From positions 1 to 64,000 of the forward strand of contig NZ_PQSU01000019.1 of the NCBI RefSeq assembly GCF_002920615.1: a stretch of 64,000 nt of DNA. Reading direction: 5' to 3'. The position numbers were made by a program, and so were the translations under genes. This DNA is from Streptomyces sp. Ru62 (GTDB lineage Bacteria > Actinomycetota > Actinomycetes > Streptomycetales > Streptomycetaceae). The notes beneath the pieces were generated by a model, which was not told the origin of the DNA, ran no database searches, and was given only the letters and a program-made list of their open reading frames with translations. Shown one piece after another: positions 54,119 through 63,533 of this stretch. Positions within the stretch are counted from its first letter, which is position 1, and the number at the start of each line of letters is the position of its first letter.

Positions 54119-54164
54119 GAGCTCCGAGAAGGCAGCGCGAAACCCCTCCTGACCTGCACGAGTG

Positions 54165-54184
54165 CGAGGCCGGGAGGGGCCTCG
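54165..54184 (+). terminator. Possible terminator of the HTH-MurA gene
   Basis: 7-bp stem (CGAGGCC with GGCCTCG) and a 6-base loop, 46 bp after the stop codon. A longer imperfect stem using the flanking CCCCTCC and GGAGGGG blocks is an alternative structure. Confidence 0.45.
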
Positions 54185-54307
54185 TGAAGGACAGGCGCGA
54201 CCCCATGAGGCCGGTGTGGACCGGCTGGACCGAACGGGGTGTCGCGCATGGCTCCGGCCTGGGGAAGACACGGCGGGTGGCCGGGCGCACCCTTGCGTCC
54301 TTTGCTG

Positions 54308-54706
54308 ATGCCCCGCATCGAAGAGCTGATCACGGCCCATGCGACCGAGGACCGCGGCAGCAAGGGCCTGGTTCTGGAGGGATCGGCACTCTGGCCCGTC
54401 CGTGTGGCGAGGCTGCGGGTCCCGCGCACGGCCGCCGTGTGGCTCACCGCCGACGGCTCCGTGGTACACGCGCGCGTTCACGCGGCAGGCTGCTACGAAG
54501 CGGCCACGGACGAGGAACGAGTCCTGATGGACAAGTTCCTGGCCCGCGCTGAGCGCTATCAGACACTCATGATCGATGCCGTCGACAGGCTGGGCCTGGC
54601 TCGTATCGACGCGGGTGGCGGACAGTCCGCCACAGAACTGGCCGACACCGTGCTCGCCGCAGCCGACGCGCAGACCGCGGTGGGACGCTCAGCCGGTGGT
54701 CGGTGA
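54308..54706 (+). CDS. Hypothetical protein at the edge of the accessory region
   Basis: 132 residues from the ATG at 54308 (MPRIEELITAHATEDRGSKG). 'LVLEGSALWPVRVARLRVPR' and 'TAAVWLTADGSVVHARVHAA' suggest a beta-rich N-terminal half; 'DEERVLMDKFLARAERYQTL' and the last 50 residues are helical. No family recognised. A longer in-frame start at 54239 is less likely. Its stop overlaps a further small frame by 4 bp. Codon use is slightly less GC-biased than in the backbone genes, consistent with a boundary to transferred DNA. Confidence 0.55.
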   Translation: MPRIEELITAHATEDRGSKGLVLEGSALWPVRVARLRVPRTAAVWLTADGSVVHARVHAAGCYEAATDEERVLMDKFLARAERYQTLMIDAVDRLGLARIDAGGGQSATELADTVLAAADAQTAVGRSAGGR

Positions 54707-54984
54707 CCACTCATGGTGGTTCACCTACGACACCTCCCGACGCCAAGCGCCCCACCAGCTCGTATGGAAACGATCAGGTGGCGGAGCTGCGTGTCGTGGG
54801 CGACCGGGGCGCGGCCGGGGCAGCCACGTCCGCCGGCACCGAGTCCCTGGAACAGTCGGGCAGGGCAGGGCACTTCCGGCTCGACACAGCACAGCCATGC
54901 TGGGCCTCCCTCCCGGGGTGCGACAAGCGGCGCGAAGTTCACGGAGGGATTGCCCAGCTGCTCAGCAGCTGCAACCACAACTAG
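54703..54984 (+). CDS. Doubtful small ORF
   Basis: 93 residues beginning at a GTG that overlaps the previous stop codon (GTGA). 'QVAELRVVGDRGAAGAATSA' and 'GHFRLDTAQPCWASLPGCDK' match nothing I know. Third-position GC, by my count about three quarters, is below that of the core genes. It may be real and translationally coupled, or a chance frame; the 356-bp gap 54707-55062 has no other candidate. Confidence 0.3.
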   Translation: MTTHGGSPTTPPDAKRPTSSYGNDQVAELRVVGDRGAAGAATSAGTESLEQSGRAGHFRLDTAQPCWASLPGCDKRREVHGGIAQLLSSCNHN

Positions 54985-55049
54985 GGCCCCCAGAAGAGGA
55001 ATCAGCGTGTTATTGGTCTGCAAGCCGTAAGTCCCCGCACCAAATGCGC

Positions 55050-55068
55050 GCTTACTGGCACAGTGAGC
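55050..55068. promoter_or_regulatory. Near-perfect palindrome at the start of the nuclease-motif gene
   Basis: GCTTACTG-GCA-CAGTGAGC: 8-bp arms with one mismatch, overlapping the GTG start at 55063. It could be an operator or a structure masking initiation. Confidence 0.35.
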
Positions 55069-56595
55069 ATCGTGCCCGTCGAGAACACCGAAGACCAGAA
55101 GCCCCTGCAGTATCCCGACGCTATCGACATACCTGTGCTGTTCCGTGACGGGCCAGGCGGACGGACCAGGAGTGAGTGGCGCCGCAAAAACCACGCCGCT
55201 TGGATCGGCACCGCCTTCCCCTCAAGTGACGGCTGGTATCTGCCTACTACGACGTGGCGGAACATCCTCCAGGCTGCGGTCAGCGTGGGACGTGATATCT
55301 CCCCCTGGCTCGACCGGCCGTACTACGCCGTGCGCGAGATCGGGGCGCGAATCGCGCCCCTGAACGCGTACCTGGACCTACACGACGGGGACCGTCTGCA
55401 CGAGTACAACGCCGGAAGGCGGCTGACCGCGAACGTCGTGCTGGAACACGGCACTGAAGCCAGCGCCTTCGGTGCCTTCAGTTACCGGCTGGGCATGACG
55501 CTCGCGGAATGGGCCTGCCGCTCATTGATGGGTCTCGGCGAGACATGGCACATCGAGAACAGCTGGCCCCTGGGCATCCAGGACCCGGCCGCCGGAACGA
55601 AGCCCGTCAAGGGGCAGAAGAACCTTCGGCCCGACCTGTGGGGCCGCCACCATCCCGAGGACCGTTACTGGCTGATCGAGGCCAAGGGCGGAGACATCAC
55701 GCCCGGCAAGCTCGACCACGGCTGGAACCAGCTCCTCGGAGGATGCACGGTTCTCCATCCTCATGGCCTGGATCACCGTATCGTGCTCTGCGGCACTGCC
55801 ATCAAACGAGGTGTCGGTCCCAGGAACGACCTGTTCGTCATCATCCGCCATGACCACCACCTCGGAACGCAGAGCGGCTCCCTCACCCCCACAGGCGGCA
55901 CGGGCCCGTCCCCTCGTGAACCGCAATCGGCTGAGGAGGCTCTCGACGAGGACGACACCGGCAGCGCCCTGCTCGATGTCGCCCGCTCCCACATGCTCAC
56001 CTACCTGGCCCTGCGTGCCCTGCATGACTCAGCTCTCTCCCGTCTCCAGCTGGTGCCGGTGGCCCGGGACCGCGGTGAGCGACGTCCCGCAGCGGGACCG
56101 CTCACCCTCATTGAGGACGACGAGGCCACCCGCGAACGACGTGCGGCCCTGGCCGGACGCGAAACGTCCCCCAACGACGCGAACGCCCGAGCGGTGGGAC
56201 TGGACAGCTTCCTCGCCGGCCGTATCCCGCACACGGAAGTCACCCTCGGCATCTCCCGGCAGCTCTACGCGGCCTGCGCCGAGCTCTTCCGGGCCGACCG
56301 GCAGATCGCCGAGCGCACCCCGGGGCTGCGCGCGGAACACCTGCCCATCGACGCGGCGGAGGACGAACGAGAACAGTGGTCGACGGCCGCGCGCCGCGAG
56401 TACCGCGAGCGCCAGGAGGAAGCCAGGCCCCTCGTCCAACGCCGTCTCCGTGAAGTCTTCACGACCGCCCGTGACCAGCCGTGGGAGCACCGCCTGGCGG
56501 ACACGCCGCGTTTCGCCCTCGCTCCGGCGGCTCTGGAAGCCACCACGCCCGAGACCTACCTGGCAGTCGAGGCGGACGATCTGTTCCGACCCTGA
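55063..56595 (+). CDS. Protein with a PD-(D/E)xK nuclease motif
   Basis: 510 residues. The start is the first in-frame GTG (55063); another GTG lies 9 bases later. The recognisable part is residues 188-228: 'NLRPDLWGRHHPED' then 'YWLIEAKGGDITPGKLDHGW', i.e. Asp191, Glu206 and Lys208 in the arrangement of the PD-(D/E)xK nuclease core, followed by a helix with 'NQLLGG'. An upstream helix containing Glu150 could complete the site. Residues 30-180 and 300-510 match no family I know; the C-terminal half is Arg/Glu-rich and helical. No signal peptide. It precedes the kinase-helicase gene on the same strand by 555 bp, suggesting a nuclease effector or accessory of a defence system. Confidence 0.6.
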   Translation: MSIVPVENTEDQKPLQYPDAIDIPVLFRDGPGGRTRSEWRRKNHAAWIGTAFPSSDGWYLPTTTWRNILQAAVSVGRDISPWLDRPYYAVREIGARIAPLNAYLDLHDGDRLHEYNAGRRLTANVVLEHGTEASAFGAFSYRLGMTLAEWACRSLMGLGETWHIENSWPLGIQDPAAGTKPVKGQKNLRPDLWGRHHPEDRYWLIEAKGGDITPGKLDHGWNQLLGGCTVLHPHGLDHRIVLCGTAIKRGVGPRNDLFVIIRHDHHLGTQSGSLTPTGGTGPSPREPQSAEEALDEDDTGSALLDVARSHMLTYLALRALHDSALSRLQLVPVARDRGERRPAAGPLTLIEDDEATRERRAALAGRETSPNDANARAVGLDSFLAGRIPHTEVTLGISRQLYAACAELFRADRQIAERTPGLRAEHLPIDAAEDEREQWSTAARREYRERQEEARPLVQRRLREVFTTARDQPWEHRLADTPRFALAPAALEATTPETYLAVEADDLFRP

Positions 56596-57150
56596 CCGGC
56601 GCCCCTGGCCGCCATCGCCGCTGGGAGCGTCCTGGGACTGCGGGCTGCGCCAAAGGGCATGAACACGAAGCAGCTCAAAGGCATTGGCAGGGGTCAGCAA
56701 GCCGAAGCGACTCAACCCGGCAGGCCACGGGTCTGGTTGGTCCATGATCGGAGCGGCCTCCCAACTCAGGATGCTCAGTCCTTTGCGCGAAGGCGCTGCC
56801 CGAGGCCCACGCCGGGCGGCAGCCGGCTCCTGAGCGACCCGCTCTCGATATCCGCCTGGTCCGGTCCCGGCCGGTCCGAGAGGAGAACGGCGTCGATGAC
56901 CACCAAGCTGCTCCGCTGTACGCGCAACGCTGACGAGAGTGCACTTTCGGCCGGTCCTCCGCGCCGTGCGGCGTCGCCGCATCCGCCGAGCATGGCGCAA
57001 GCCGTCTCTTCCGGGACTTCTGAACAGTTCGAGAGAGCATGCCTGTTGACGCCGTCAACAGAAAGATGTGATGCTCATCAACAGGTCAAGGTGTACGCTC
57101 CTCACGGGACGTACCCACCTTGTGTGTGTCGGGTGAAGCGGGGAGGGCCA
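56596..57150. other. Regulatory gap before the kinase-helicase gene
   Basis: 555 bp, less GC-rich near its 3' end. The kinase frame stays open back to 56659 and has a possible in-frame ATG at 56896 behind GAGAGGAG, but the intervening residues are low-quality and the palindrome at 57043 lies inside. I read it as upstream regulatory DNA, perhaps with a decayed gene. Confidence 0.45.
57043..57084. promoter_or_regulatory. Palindromic operator CTGTTGAC-GCC-GTCAACAG with extra half-site
   Basis: Perfect 8-bp arms (57043-57061) and a further half-site ATCAACAG at 57077-57084, spaced 23 bp from the second arm. TTGACG within the first arm could be a -35, and TACGCT at 57094-57099 is a possible -10. 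The site lies about 90 bp upstream of the kinase-helicase start. Confidence 0.6.
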
Positions 57151-60100
57151 GTGGGCCAGGAGACGGTCGACGGACGGTTCCGGATCTCGGGGGTTCTGGG
57201 GCGCGGGAACATGGGTGAGGTGCACCGGGCCAGGGACCTCCAGGCGGCCGCGGACTCCCCGCATCAGGAGGTCGCGGTCAAGACCGTGCTGCGCGCCCGG
57301 ACCGGGATCGCCGTCGACGCGTCGGGGCCGAGCAAGGAGATCGACCGTTTCCGCCGCGAAGTGCGGATCATGCGCATGCTCTCGCAGGGCCACCCCAACC
57401 TCACCCTGCTGATCGACGGTGGCGTGGACCGGACCCCGGGCGGCAGCGGCCTGCCCTATCTGGCCATGGAGCTGCTGGACGGCCATCCACTCGCGGACCT
57501 CATCGACGAGGAACCCCAGCTGCCCGTCTCGTGGGCCGCGGCCATCGGGGCGCAGATCGCCGCGGGTCTCGCCGCCGCGCACACCGCCGGGGTCGTGCAC
57601 CGCGACCTGAAGCCGGCCAATGCGATGCTGACCCGCGACGGCACCGTCAAGATCCTCGACTTCGGCATGGGCTCCGTCGTCGACGATCCCGACCAGACCC
57701 GGCTGACCAGCACAGGGGTCAGCGTCGGCACGGCCCGGTACATGGCACCCGAGCAGTTCCGCGCCGAGCGGGTCTCGGCACCGGCCGACCTCTACGCGCT
57801 CGGCTGCATCCTGTACGAGCTGCTGATAGGACGGCCGCCCTTCTCCGCCAGAACCCCCTACGAGCTCTCCGAGCAGCACCAGAACGAGAAGCCGCCGCGG
57901 CTCACCCTGGTGCGCCCGGACCTGCCCGCCGAGCTGGTCCGGCTGGTGGAACGGCTCTTGGAGAAGGATGCCGAGAACCGGCCGGAGAACGCGGCGCTGG
58001 TCCGTGAGGCGCTGGTCCCGCTCGCGCTCGCACCGGACGACACGGCCGCCCTCCTGGCTCCGCACTGGCAGGCGATGGACCCGGTGGCACGGCTGCGCGC
58101 CCTGCTCCCGGAGCCTGCCCCGGCCGCCCCCACGCCCGCGCCACGCAGGGGGCCGCGCCTGCCCGAGGCGATGGATGTCTTCGGCATCCATGCCGACCTG
58201 ATCAACGAGTACGAGAACTTCACCAAGAGCGCGACGGTCATCCGGGACGCCCGGATCGCCGGCTTCGTCGAGGACGACCTGCGGGCGAAGTCGCAGTGGC
58301 CCGACCCGTGGCTGTCGCTGAACCCGTTCTTCGCCGACGGCGGCCAGGTCACCGACCTCGTGCGGGACGGAGTGCTGCACCCGAAGTGCGCGGAGATCTT
58401 CCAGGCCGGCAAGAAGGAGACCTCTGCGCGCCCTGACGGCCGCCCGCTGACCTTCCACCTGCACCAGCGGCAGGCGATCGAGGCCGCGCAGGCGGGCGAC
58501 TCCTACGTGCTCACCACGGGCACCGGTTCGGGCAAATCGCTGTCGTACATCGTCCCGATCGTGGACCACGTGCTGAAGGAGCGTCAGGCGGCGGGTCCGG
58601 ACGCGGGCGGCCGGGTGCGCGCGATCGTCGTCTACCCGATGAACGCGCTGGCCAACTCGCAGCTCGGAGAGCTGGAGAAGTATCTGCGCCACGGTTTCGG
58701 CAAGGGCCGCGAGCCGGTCACCTTCGCCCGCTACACCGGCCAGGAGTCCGACGAGGACCGCCGGCAGCTGCGCAAGAACCCGCCGGACATCCTGCTGACC
58801 AACTACGTCATGCTGGAACTGATGCTGACCCGGCCGGACGACCGGTCCAGCCTGATCCGCATGGCCGAGGGGCTGCAGTTCCTCGTCTTCGACGAGCTGC
58901 ACACCTACCGGGGCCGGCAGGGCGCGGACGTGGCGTTCCTGATCCGCCGGGTACGTGAGGCCTGCCGCGCGTCCGCGACCCTGCAGTGCATCGGCACCTC
59001 GGCGACCATGTCCACCGAGGGTTCCTGGGAGGACCAGCAGCGCGAGGTGGCCAGGGTGGCCGGCCGCCTCTTCGGTACGACGGTGCTGCCGAAGCGGGTC
59101 ATCGGCGAGACCCTGGTCCGGGCGACCGAGGAGGCCCCCGAGTCCGTGCCCGCCGAGCGGCTGCGGGTGCCGGCGGCGCCCCGCTCGTACGAGGCGCTGA
59201 CCAAGGACCCCCTGGCCCGCTGGGTGGAATCCCGGTTCGGTCTGGAGCGCGAGGAGGGCACCGGACGGCTGCGTCGTTGCGCACCGGGCACCGTGGAGGA
59301 GGCGGCGGCCGAGCTCGCCGCGCAGTCCGGAGTGTCCGAGGAGAGCGTGCGCGAGGCGATCCGCACGACCCTGGAGGCAGGCGCGCAGGCCAAGCATCCG
59401 GTCACGGAGCGGCCGCTGTTCGCCTTCCGGCTGCACCAGTTCCTCTCCAAGGGCGACACCGTCTACACGACGCTCGAAGATCCGCTGACCCGGCCGCTCA
59501 CCCGCACCTACCAGCTGGAGCAGCCGGACAGCGACGGCAAGCCCCTGTTCCCGCTGGCGTTCTGCCGGGAGTGCGGCCAGGAGTACCTGACCGTGTGGCG
59601 CACCGAGGACGGCGGAGCGTTCCGGTACGAGCCGCGCCGGGACACCTCGGCCTCGGGGGGCCGCGAGGGCGAGGGCTACCTGTACCTGGGCATGCCCGGC
59701 GAGGACTACGAGTGGCCGGCCGACCCGCAGAAGGCCGTGGACGACCGGCGACTGCCGGAGTCCTGGCTGGAGACGGACGCGCAGGGCGTGAGCGTCGTCA
59801 AGAAGTCCTACCGGCCGCGGCTGCCCAAGCGGGTCGTCGTGGACGCCCATGGAAACGAGTCGGGCGAGGGGCTGGTGGCGGCCTTCGTCCCGGCGCCGTT
59901 CCTGTTCTGCGTGCACTGCCAGGTCTCCTACGAGCAGACCCGCGGCCGGGACTTCGCCAAGCTGGCGACTCTCGACCAGGAGGGGCGCTCCTCGGCCGCC
60001 TCGCTGATCTCCGCGTCGATCGTGAAGTCCCTGCGGGCGGTGCCGGAGGAGAGCCTGAGCAAGGAAGCGCGCAAGCTCCTCACCTTCGTGGACAACCGGC

Positions 60101-63100
60101 AGGACGCCTCGCTCCAGGCCGGGCACTTCAACGACTTCGCCCAGGTGACCCAGTTGCGCGGCGCCCTCTACCAGGCCGCGCTGCGGGCGGGTGAGGAGGG
60201 ACTGCGCCACGACGACCTCGCCGAGGCGGTCACCGAGGTCATGGGCCTCTCGCCCCGCGAGTACGCCTCCGGCACCGACCTGCCCCCCTCCATGGAGCGG
60301 CGGGCGACGAAGGCCTTCCGGGACGTCGTCGGTTACCGCCTCTACCGCGACCTGGAGCGGGGCTGGCGCATCACCATGCCGAACCTGGAGCAGACGGGTC
60401 TGCTGCGGATCGACTACGAGGACCTGCACTGGATCGCCGCCCGCGCCGAGCGCTGGCAGTCCACGCATGCCGTGCTGCGCGACGCCGACCCGGCCCTGCG
60501 CGAGGAGGTGGCCCGTACCCTGCTCGACTACATGCGGCGTGAACTCGCCATCGACGTGCAGTACTTCCGCGACGACTTCGACACCCTGCAGCGGGCGAGC
60601 GAGGAGCGCCTGACCGGGCCGTGGGTGCTGAGCGAGAGCGACCGGCCGACCGTCGGAACCGTCTACCCGTACGGTTCGCGGCCCGGCATGGAGCGCTCCG
60701 CGAAGTTCCTGTCGGCACGGGGCAAGTTCGGCAAGTACCTGCGGCGGAACATGCCGGAGCTGCGCGAGCCCTCCGCCTCCCTGGACGACGTACAGGCCGT
60801 CATCGAGGACCTGCTGAAGGTGCTGCACCAGGCGGAGCTGGTGCGCGAGGTCGAAGCGACCCCGGAGCACTCCGGTCCGGCCTACCGCCGCCGCGCGGCG
60901 GAGAAGCGCACCGGTTACCGGGTGTCGGCCGCCGCCCTGATCTGGCGGGCCGGGGACGGCGAGCGGGGCGCGGTCGACCCGCTGGCGCGCACCTACAACA
61001 GCGGCGAAGGCCCGCGCGTCAACCCGTTCTTCCGCGACCTGTACCGCACCGCGGCCGCTGAACTGGCCGGCCTCTACGCGCGGGAACACACCGCGCAGGT
61101 CACCCCCGAGGACCGGCTGGAGCGGGAGCGGCAGTTCCGCGACGCCGAACTGCCCCTGCTGTACTGCTCGCCGACGATGGAACTGGGCGTGGACATCTCC
61201 TCGCTCAACGCGGTACTGATGCGCAATGTGCCACCGACCCCGGCGAACTACGCGCAGCGCTCGGGCCGGGCCGGCCGTTCCGGTCAGCCCGCGCTGGTGA
61301 CGACGTACTGTGCGACCGGCAACAGCCATGACCAGTACTACTTCCGCCGGTCCCAGGACATGGTGTCGGGACAGGTGGCCCCGCCGCGCCTGGATCTGGC
61401 CAACGAGGATCTGGTCCGCTCCCACCTGCAGGGCATCTGGCTGGCGGAGACCGGGATGAAGCTCGGCACCGCGATCCCTGAGGTCGTCGACGTCGCCTAC
61501 GACCCCGACGGCAGCGACCGCCCCGATCCGCAGATGCCGCTGCCGCTGCGGCACGACATCCTCGGCAAGTCGCTGGACGAGGACGCCCGCAGGCGGGCGG
61601 CCGTCACCGCCCGTACCGTCCTCGCCCCGCTGATCGCGGACTTCGAGTCGACCACCTGGTGGTACGACGAGTGGATCGAGGACCGCGTCGAGCGGGCCCC
61701 GCAGGAGTTCGACGCCGCCTTCGACCGGTGGCGCGAGCTGTTCCGGGCGGCCGTCATCGACCAGTACGAGCAGAACAAGCGCGTCGTCGACCACACCCTC
61801 TCCCCCGGCGAGCAGAGCCGGGCGCGCAGTCGTCGGCGGGAGGCCGAGACGCAGACGAACCTGCTGCTGAACCGCTCCGTCGACAGCAAGTCGGTGATGA
61901 GCGACTTCAACCCGTACCGCTACCTGGCGTCGGAGGGCTTCCTGCCGGGCTACAGCTTCCCGCGGCTGCCGCTGGCCGCGTACATCCCGCGCTCGGGCAA
62001 CCGCCGCAACGCCGACGGCGACTACCTCCAGCGTCCCCGGTTCCTCGCGATCCGCGAGTTCGGCCCCGGCGCGCTCATCTATCACGAGGGTGCCCGCTAC
62101 CAGGTCACCCGGGTGCAGCTGCCGCCGGACGCCTCGGGGGAGCTGGCGACGGCGGAGGCCCGCCGCTGCGACGGCTGCGGCTACCACTACGCCGTCAAGC
62201 CCGGCTCCGACACGTGCACGATGTGCGGTGAGGAGCTGCGCGGCAAGCGCAGCGGCCTGCTCCACCTGCACACCGTGTACACCACCCCGCGCGAGCGGAT
62301 CTCCTCGGACGAGGAGGAGCGCCGCCGGGCCGGCTTCCGCCTGGAGACCTCGTACGCGTTCCAGGACCACGGTGCCCGCAAGGGACGGCTGACCTCGCAT
62401 GTCACCGACGCCGACGGCTCGCCCGTCCTCGACCTGGACTACGGCGACTCCGCCACCGTCCGGATCACCAACCTCGGCCGCGTCCGCGCCAAGGAAGGGG
62501 AGCCGGACGGCTACTGGCTGGACCTCGGCGACGGCCGCTGGCTCAACGACCGGGCGGCGGCGGACGCCATCGAGGGCACCGGCATGCCGGTGGTCGACGA
62601 GGACGGCAACGAGAAGCGCCGCAAGAAGCGGGTCCTGCCCTTCGTGGAGGACCGTCGCAACATCCTCGTGGTCACCCTGGAGGAGCCGCTGCCCGAGCCC
62701 GTGGCCCTGTCGTTCCTGTACGCGCTGGAGCGGGGCATCGAGGCGGCGTTCGAGCTGGAGGACTCCGAGCTGACCGCGGAGCTGCTGCCGCCGGACGACG
62801 GCCCGCGCCGCCGCATGCTGTTCACGGAGGCCGCGGAGGGCGGTGCCGGTGTGCTGCGCCGGATCCAGCACGACAAGGACGCCCTCGCCGAGGCCGCCCG
62901 GACCGCGCTGGAGATCTGCCACTTCGACCCGGACACCGGCGAGGACGAGGGTGGTCCGGAGAGCGGCGAGAAGTGCGCCCGCGGCTGCTACGCCTGCCTG
63001 CTGACGTACGCCAACCAGACGCACCACCGCCAGCTGAGCCGGCACGCCGCCCGCCCGCTGCTGCTGCGGCTGGCCCGGGCCCGGACCCGGCGGGAGGACC

Positions 63101-63492
63101 GCGGCGAGTCCCGCAGCGAGCGCTTCCGCAGGCTCGCTCCGGCGGCCGCCTCCCGGCCCGCCGCCGCACCGACCCCGGTGGAGGCCGACCTGGCGGCCCT
63201 CGTCGCCGACGGTGATCTGCTCGGCTGGCTGAAGGCCAAGGGCTACCGGCTGCCGGACGAGGTCGACGTACTCGTCCAGGAGGCGGGCGCGTGCCCCGAT
63301 CTGGTCTTCCGCCTGGACGGTGCGAATCTCGCCGTGTTCGTCGACGTCCCCGGCCACTCGCCCGACTCCACCCGGGACGCCGAGGCCGGGTACCGCCTGG
63401 AGGACGCCGGCTGGGACGTCCTGCGGTTCCCCACGGACGCGGACTGGGACACCATCGTCGAGCACAACGCCGCCTACTTCCGCCTGCGCTGA
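57151..63492 (+). CDS. Ser/Thr kinase-DExH helicase-DUF1998-nuclease-like fusion
   Basis: 2,113 residues; GTG at 57151 with GGGAGG 4 bases upstream. Residues 10-290: Hanks-type kinase with Gly loop GRGNMGEV, Lys44, HRD (Asp152), DFG (Asp170) and APE-type 'YMAPEQF', all key residues present. A Pro-rich linker (318-340) leads to a superfamily 2 helicase: Walker A TGTGSGKS (455-462), DELH (581-584), GTSAT (615-619), 'FVDNRQDASLQAGHFNDFAQ', 'SPTMELGVDISSLN' and 'QRSGRAGRSG'. Cys pairs (CRECG, CVHC, CDGC/CTMC) suggest zinc sites. A DUF1998 module with 'CARGCYACLLTYANQ' follows, then about 100 residues resembling the Vsr/PD-(D/E)xK-type tail ('DLVFRLDGANLAVFVDVPGH', 'LEDAGWDVLRF'). The helicase part resembles DISARM DrmA/DrmB and MrfA-like proteins; a fused kinase is unusual. 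Confidence 0.88.
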   Translation: MGQETVDGRFRISGVLGRGNMGEVHRARDLQAAADSPHQEVAVKTVLRARTGIAVDASGPSKEIDRFRREVRIMRMLSQGHPNLTLLIDGGVDRTPGGSGLPYLAMELLDGHPLADLIDEEPQLPVSWAAAIGAQIAAGLAAAHTAGVVHRDLKPANAMLTRDGTVKILDFGMGSVVDDPDQTRLTSTGVSVGTARYMAPEQFRAERVSAPADLYALGCILYELLIGRPPFSARTPYELSEQHQNEKPPRLTLVRPDLPAELVRLVERLLEKDAENRPENAALVREALVPLALAPDDTAALLAPHWQAMDPVARLRALLPEPAPAAPTPAPRRGPRLPEAMDVFGIHADLINEYENFTKSATVIRDARIAGFVEDDLRAKSQWPDPWLSLNPFFADGGQVTDLVRDGVLHPKCAEIFQAGKKETSARPDGRPLTFHLHQRQAIEAAQAGDSYVLTTGTGSGKSLSYIVPIVDHVLKERQAAGPDAGGRVRAIVVYPMNALANSQLGELEKYLRHGFGKGREPVTFARYTGQESDEDRRQLRKNPPDILLTNYVMLELMLTRPDDRSSLIRMAEGLQFLVFDELHTYRGRQGADVAFLIRRVREACRASATLQCIGTSATMSTEGSWEDQQREVARVAGRLFGTTVLPKRVIGETLVRATEEAPESVPAERLRVPAAPRSYEALTKDPLARWVESRFGLEREEGTGRLRRCAPGTVEEAAAELAAQSGVSEESVREAIRTTLEAGAQAKHPVTERPLFAFRLHQFLSKGDTVYTTLEDPLTRPLTRTYQLEQPDSDGKPLFPLAFCRECGQEYLTVWRTEDGGAFRYEPRRDTSASGGREGEGYLYLGMPGEDYEWPADPQKAVDDRRLPESWLETDAQGVSVVKKSYRPRLPKRVVVDAHGNESGEGLVAAFVPAPFLFCVHCQVSYEQTRGRDFAKLATLDQEGRSSAASLISASIVKSLRAVPEESLSKEARKLLTFVDNRQDASLQAGHFNDFAQVTQLRGALYQAALRAGEEGLRHDDLAEAVTEVMGLSPREYASGTDLPPSMERRATKAFRDVVGYRLYRDLERGWRITMPNLEQTGLLRIDYEDLHWIAARAERWQSTHAVLRDADPALREEVARTLLDYMRRELAIDVQYFRDDFDTLQRASEERLTGPWVLSESDRPTVGTVYPYGSRPGMERSAKFLSARGKFGKYLRRNMPELREPSASLDDVQAVIEDLLKVLHQAELVREVEATPEHSGPAYRRRAAEKRTGYRVSAAALIWRAGDGERGAVDPLARTYNSGEGPRVNPFFRDLYRTAAAELAGLYAREHTAQVTPEDRLERERQFRDAELPLLYCSPTMELGVDISSLNAVLMRNVPPTPANYAQRSGRAGRSGQPALVTTYCATGNSHDQYYFRRSQDMVSGQVAPPRLDLANEDLVRSHLQGIWLAETGMKLGTAIPEVVDVAYDPDGSDRPDPQMPLPLRHDILGKSLDEDARRRAAVTARTVLAPLIADFESTTWWYDEWIEDRVERAPQEFDAAFDRWRELFRAAVIDQYEQNKRVVDHTLSPGEQSRARSRRREAETQTNLLLNRSVDSKSVMSDFNPYRYLASEGFLPGYSFPRLPLAAYIPRSGNRRNADGDYLQRPRFLAIREFGPGALIYHEGARYQVTRVQLPPDASGELATAEARRCDGCGYHYAVKPGSDTCTMCGEELRGKRSGLLHLHTVYTTPRERISSDEEERRRAGFRLETSYAFQDHGARKGRLTSHVTDADGSPVLDLDYGDSATVRITNLGRVRAKEGEPDGYWLDLGDGRWLNDRAAADAIEGTGMPVVDEDGNEKRRKKRVLPFVEDRRNILVVTLEEPLPEPVALSFLYALERGIEAAFELEDSELTAELLPPDDGPRRRMLFTEAAEGGAGVLRRIQHDKDALAEAARTALEICHFDPDTGEDEGGPESGEKCARGCYACLLTYANQTHHRQLSRHAARPLLLRLARARTRREDRGESRSERFRRLAPAAASRPAAAPTPVEADLAALVADGDLLGWLKAKGYRLPDEVDVLVQEAGACPDLVFRLDGANLAVFVDVPGHSPDSTRDAEAGYRLEDAGWDVLRFPTDADWDTIVEHNAAYFRLR

Positions 63493-63533
63493 CCGCCGCG
63501 CCCCTGTCGACTCCGAGGAAACCGAGACATTTC

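Noticed and set aside
56029..57000. Minus-strand 323-residue frame that might be a transposase remnant
   Set aside because: No DDE or recombinase motif and no terminal repeats; most of it is antisense to the nuclease-motif gene.
57151..58020. Kinase as a PASTA-type or house-keeping Pkn receptor kinase
   Set aside because: There is no transmembrane helix or PASTA repeat; the kinase domain leads directly into a helicase.
57055..63465. A 2,136-residue open frame on the minus strand opposite the kinase-helicase gene
   Set aside because: High GC keeps the antisense frame open; its translation is Arg/Gly/Val-rich with no motif, whereas the plus strand has complete kinase and helicase motifs.
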